15,002 bases of DNA. Origin: Acanthamoeba castellanii str. Neff. Lineage: Eukaryota; Discosea; Longamoebia; Acanthamoebidae. This document shows positions 11,053 through 15,002 of this stretch, piece after piece. The DNA lies in NCBI RefSeq assembly GCF_000313135.1, contig NW_004457254.1, positions 1 through 15,002 on the forward strand, read 5' to 3'. The notes under the pieces were generated by a model, which did not search any database, was not told the DNA's origin, and worked only from the letters and a program-made list of their open reading frames with translations. The position numbers were made by a program, and so were the translations under genes. How positions within the stretch are numbered: position 1 is the first letter of the stretch; each line of letters starts with the position of its first letter.

Positions 11053-13852
11053 ATGCAGAACGAAAATCTGCGAGGGGCCAGGGCGGCTCAGAGGCGTGCG
11101 CATGCCATCGTTCAGCATCTTGCGCTTGGCGAGGACGAAGGGGTACTCGACGCGCACGAAGCTGCAGCCAAGCTAAAGAGAAGCCCCAATGGCGGCACGG
11201 CAGCCGTCAAGAAGGGAGCTGCTGGAGCCAAGAAGAAAGTGCCCTTCCGTGAGCGCAAGCTCGAACAGCACGACATCGACGGCCTGAGCCGCCTCCTGGT
11301 GCGCACCTCTCTTCCCCTCATCGGGGGCTTTTCGCTTGGAGTAGAACGCCGTAGTTGCTCATGACGTACGTACCTCTACTCAGTATCCCGACCATCCCGA
11401 GCTGCGAGCCAAGGTTTTGGAGCTCTTCAAGGAGCCCCTGTTCCAGCCTCGCTACGATATGGTACGCTGCTTCAATCGTTAGCTACTTCTGGAGCCCTCT
11501 ACATGGCGTCGCCTGCACCCACCCTGTTCGCGTTTCGTTTCGTATCGTTTCTGACTTGCGTTCTGCCGCAGAAAATGGGAGAAGCCCGCGAGCTGACCCT
11601 GAAGCGGTTGGAACGCTTGGCCAGCCAGGAGCTCTTCACCCTACGCGAAGTGCTCAAGTAATGATGGCCTCCCTTGCTGGGCTTCCTGCTGAGCTGGTCG
11701 GCTAACCATTGAATGCCTAGTGATGCAACCATCCTGATAGTCATGCAGGAGACGACGGCGTTCATGGACATGTCGCTCGCGGTGAAGGCGGGTGTGCAGT
11801 GGGGCCTGTTCGGCGGCTCCGTGGCCTCCCTCGGCACCGAGAAGCACTTCCACATGCTCGACAAGTGCCAGACGCTCGAAGTGCGCGGATGCTTCGCCCT
11901 CACCGAGCTCGGTACGCACCAACTGAACGCGAGCGCCTGTGTGTGCGTGTGCGTCACCATTTATGAGTTCTGAGCTAACTTCAGTGGCCCGATGATCAGG
12001 CCACGGTAGTAACGCACGTGGTATCGAAACGGAGGCCATCTATGTGCCAGAGACGCAGGAGTTTGTGATCAACAGCCCCACTCCGACCTCCCAGAAGTAC
12101 TGGATCGGTAACGCCGCTTGCCACGGCAACTGGGCCACCGTACGACCTCGACCCACTCCGGGCCACCTTGTCGTTCCCCACGTCCCTCTAGCCAGGCTTG
12201 GAATCTGACCAGTGCTCGCTGATGCAGGTGTTTGCCAACCTCATCCTTCCGGGCGGACGCAACGAAGGCTTTCACGCGTTCCTGGTGCCGATCAGGGACA
12301 AAGACGGCAAGCCCATGCCCGGAGTCGGCATCGCCGATTGCGGCTACAAGATGGGACTCAACGGCGTCGACAACGGTCGCCTGTGGTTCAACGGCGTCCG
12401 CGTCCCTCTCGACAATCTGCTCAATAAGGTAAGCGTCAGCTCGGCTCTGGTCTGGTAGAGACATGTCTTTCACAATCGCTCAACCTTGGGTGTTTGGGTG
12501 TCGGATGCAGTACGGTGACGTCAGCCCCGATGGTCAGTACAGCACGCATATTCCCAACAAGGGCAAGAGGTTCAACACCATGCTGGGTACGTGCCCATAC
12601 CGAGATCACATCCTCGGTAGAGTGCGCCGACAACGCTTGTCGGTGCTGTTTTCCTCATCGGCGCGCGTGCGTTTCGTTTTGAATTCAGACGCGCTGGTCG
12701 GTGGTCGCATCTGCGTGGGCAGCAGTGCTCTCAATGTGAGCAAGCTGGGCCTCACGATTGCTGTGCGCTATGCCTGCACCCGGAGACAGTTCGGCCTCCC
12801 CAAGCAACCCGGTACCTCTTGCTAATAGACAAGTCACCACCACTCCGTCGACCATATGGCTGACGGCATCACCCCTTGGTGGCGTTCACTTCACAGAGTT
12901 TCTCTTGATGGATTACCTCAGTCACCAGAAGCGACTGCTGCCCCTCATCGCCACGACCTATGCCCTTCGCATTGGCATGAACCACACGAAGGACGTGTTG
13001 CGGGACATCCAGCGAGGGCTCGTCGCCGGCACGCTGAGCGAGGCCGACGAGGAGGTGAAGAAGCGCGAGCTGTTCCTGCTCGCCGGAGGCTATAAGGCCG
13101 TCAGCACCTGGCACCGTTCGGAGACGCTGCAGATTTGCCGCGAGTGCTGCGGTGGCCAGGGCTTCGCCGCCGAGAATCGCATCGGCGTGTTCAAGAGCGA
13201 CGCCGAGATCGATCTCACCTACGAGGGCGACAACACTATTCTCATGCAGGTCCGTACCTGCCGCTTTGCTCTGCTCGTGTGTGTGCGCCACTTGTGGTTT
13301 TGATGGTGCGCTGTCGGCTCACTGACGACGCGCTCGGTGAGTGTAGGCAGTTGCCAAGGCGCTCCTGCAGGAGTTTTACAGTTCGCTCACCGGCAAGCAG
13401 CGGCTGACCAACATGCTGGGCTATCTCAAGGGTCAGCTGGGCATTCTCGTGCGCTCCAAGGTGCGACACACACCCCTGGTCAACCCCACAATTCCAAATT
13501 TGTCTTCGTCTCATTTCTCACAATTCTGTGTTTTCACACCTGCGCAGAACCCGATGATGAGGCGCTACGCCGCTGAGGCTCACCTGCTCCACTTTGACTT
13601 CTACAACGACGCCTTCGTGTGGAGGTACAACATGGTTGATAGAGGGGCGTGAAGCTTGTGATGATGCACTATGCTCACTCTCACGGCGCGCAGAGAATTT
13701 AAAATCCTGCGTACGGTGGTGCTAACGCTGCGAAGCAAGGTCCAAGGCCAGGGCATGAACCCGTTCGATGCCTGGAACTCCATACTCGACATGATCCTTG
13801 CCCTCGGTACCAACCACCTCTCGAGCGCGCTTCGCAAGCGCGCACGACGCGA

Positions 13853-13911
<59 letters not shown>

Positions 13912-14769
13912 ATTCACACGCTTTCATTTGTAACATTACGCATGAACTGACTACGAGTGTGGATAATGCAGGCAAGGCCTACGTGGACCGCATCACGTGC
14001 GAGAAGTTTGTCGAGACGATCCGCGCGTGCAAGGAACCGGGAACGAAGGCCGTGCTCAAACAGCTGTGCCGGCTGTGGGCGCTGTCAGCCATAGAGAAGA
14101 ACATGGGCTGGTATGTGGCCAACAGCTATTTTGCGCCGATCAAGGCCAGGGCCATGCAGGCCGAGATCAACAAGCTCTGCAGCGGTACGGCGAGACCTTT
14201 ACGTTCATTGCAGTCTTTCTGTGCTCACGCCCAACGTTGAATGTCGCGTGTTGCCCTGTGTGTGGCGTGTGCGTGTGCGTGTGCGTGTGCGTATGCGTGT
14301 GTCTGCGCAGAGCTGCGTCCGCATGCGCTCGCGCTGGTGGAGAGCTTCGCGCTGCCGGATCACGTGGTGTGCGCGCCCATCGCCTTTGACTGGGTGGAGA
14401 AGGGCAGCCAAGGCTACGAAAACGAGAAGGAGGAGCGCGAGCGACTTCTCTCCTCGCTCTCGTCCCAGGTACCATTGCTGTCGTGTCGTTGGTCGTGTCG
14501 TTGGTCGTGTCGTTGGTCGTGTCGTTGGTCGTGTCGTGTCGTGTCGTGTCGTGTGTTGTGCTTTGGGTGATTAGTGCTGATGAGTGTTGTGTGATGTTCA
14601 ACTGCAGGTTTTGGGCGACCTGGCCCACGGCGAGGGCAAAGACGAAGGCGAAGAGTACGACGTCGTGTACTATGAAGACGTCGACGTTGATGACGTGGAG
14701 GATGATCCTGAGGAGGAGGACAAGCGCGCCAAGCAGTTCGCCAAGGAAGACCCCCTCCACGACTACTGA
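11053..14769 (+). CDS. peroxisomal acyl-CoA oxidase, plant ACX2-like
   Basis: Fifteen exons: 11053-11298, 11384-11461, 11572-11657, 11721-11911, 12000-12139, 12228-12428, 12511-12586, 12689-12811, 12897-13249, 13347-13460, 13548-13624, 13694-13806, 13972-14184, 14311-14468, 14608-14769; 776 residues. The FAD enzyme oxidises acyl-CoA to trans-2-enoyl-CoA, giving H2O2, the first step of peroxisomal beta-oxidation. Family blocks in order: the FAD/substrate segment [19 protein letters not shown] (from about 195), [32 protein letters not shown], and [10 protein letters not shown], whose Glu490 aligns with the catalytic base. The order and wording fit plant long-chain ACX2 better than animal ACOX1. 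The N-terminus has a PTS2-like RAHAIVQHL (15-23). There is no C-terminal SKL-type signal; instead an acidic tail ends in HDY. The gene is longer than the usual 650-700 residues. The ATG at 11053 is the first in frame; upstream only TTG occurs. Confidence 0.94.
13854..13912 (+). repeat. (CA)n microsatellite in acyl-CoA oxidase intron 12
   Basis: About 29 uninterrupted CA units inside the 165-bp intron 13807-13971, starting 47 bases after the donor. It reads CA in the transcript. Confidence 0.97.
14265..14300 (+). repeat. (GCGTGT)6 hexanucleotide array in acyl-CoA oxidase intron 13
   Basis: Six GCGTGT units, one changed to GCGTAT, ending 10 bp before exon 14. It replaces a normal pyrimidine tract with GU-rich sequence directly before the acceptor CTGCGCAG. 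Confidence 0.9.
14481..14553 (+). repeat. higher-order GTGTC-family array in acyl-CoA oxidase intron 14
   Basis: Four perfect 12-bp units TCGTGTCGTTGG (14481-14528) followed by five 5-bp units TCGTG (14529-14553), in intron 14469-14607. The plus-strand polarity is the same as in the SepSecS arrays, although this gene runs the other way. Confidence 0.95.
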
Positions 14770-14874
14770 AACACCTCTTCTTCTCCTCTTCTTCTCTTCT
14801 TCTTCGGCTTCGGCTCTCTCTGTACAAAGCACGCTTAAGAGGGCGGCGGCAGGTCCGCCGAAAAGACAGTGAAA

Positions 14875-14885
14875 AATAAAATAAA
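14875..14885 (+). terminator. polyadenylation signal of the acyl-CoA oxidase gene
   Basis: Two overlapping AATAAA hexamers (14875-14880 and 14880-14885), followed at once by TGTAAA, about 105 bp after the stop codon. A pyrimidine-rich TTCTTC segment (14775-14820) lies in the 3' UTR. AATAAA is the general eukaryotic signal; its use here is inferred. Confidence 0.65.
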
Positions 14886-14983
14886 ATGTAAATTTGTGCG
14901 AGGAAACAAAAAAACGCAACAAAACGTTCGGCGCCATTTCGCACATCTTTTTTTTGTTGAGGAAGGCAAGATTCAAGCAGACT

Positions 14984-15002
14984 ATGAGTGCGAACGCCGC
15001 AG
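14984..15002 (+). CDS. possible start of a further plus-strand gene
   Basis: An ATG at 14984 opens a frame of six codons (MSANAA) that runs off the window. It lies about 100 bp after the polyadenylation signals, a spacing that fits this compact region. No family can be recognised and the start may be accidental. Confidence 0.2.

Noticed and set aside
14167..14976. Long minus-strand frame of 269 codons
   Set aside because: It is antisense to acyl-CoA oxidase exons and is largely encoded by the simple repeats (Thr-His and Asn-Asp-Thr runs). There is no domain signal.

Overview
This 15 kb window is intron-dense, GC-rich eukaryotic nuclear DNA. It holds five protein-coding genes, one running off the left edge, with 46 introns that I could place by combining splice signals, reading phase and family conservation. 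Most introns are about 70 to 180 bp. The GC-rich coding sequence, short introns, GTAC-type donors and mix of plant-, animal- and fungus-like best family resemblances suggest a free-living amoebozoan, Acanthamoeba being my best guess. This is inference: no species marker is present.

Layout, left to right. (1) 1-2689, minus strand: the 5' part of a Cyc8/Ssn6-type transcriptional co-repressor with ten TPRs, C-terminus beyond the window. (2) 2690-3475: about 790 bp without a recognisable gene. (3) 3476-5125, minus: a nuclear-looking protein with a HARE-HTH domain between long low-complexity charged arms. (4) 5126-5304: a short divergent promoter region. (5) 5305-8024, plus: a bacterial/mitochondrial-type glutamyl-tRNA synthetase with a mitochondrial-type presequence (12 exons). 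(6) 8070-10767, minus: SepSecS, the last enzyme of selenocysteine synthesis (12 exons), tail-to-tail with the synthetase and only 45 bp between the two stop codons. (7) 10768-11052: a second divergent promoter region. (8) 11053-14769, plus: a plant ACX2-like peroxisomal acyl-CoA oxidase (15 exons) with an unusual acidic tail. (9) 14770-15002: its 3' end and perhaps the first codons of another plus-strand gene.

The genes do not form a pathway. Two concern transcription or chromatin (Cyc8-like, HARE-HTH), two concern tRNA-linked amino acid chemistry (GluRS, SepSecS) and one concerns fatty-acid beta-oxidation. SepSecS implies that this organism makes selenoproteins.

The most unusual content lies in the introns: tandem GTGTC-family arrays that keep one polarity on the chromosome whatever the direction of the host gene; CA microsatellites that read CA in the transcript of every gene that carries one; two GC-AG introns with the same donor GCACGT in neighbouring genes; and a strong bias to GTAC donors. 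I found no mobile element, CRISPR array, tRNA or rRNA gene. I did not find a convincing undescribed multi-gene system.
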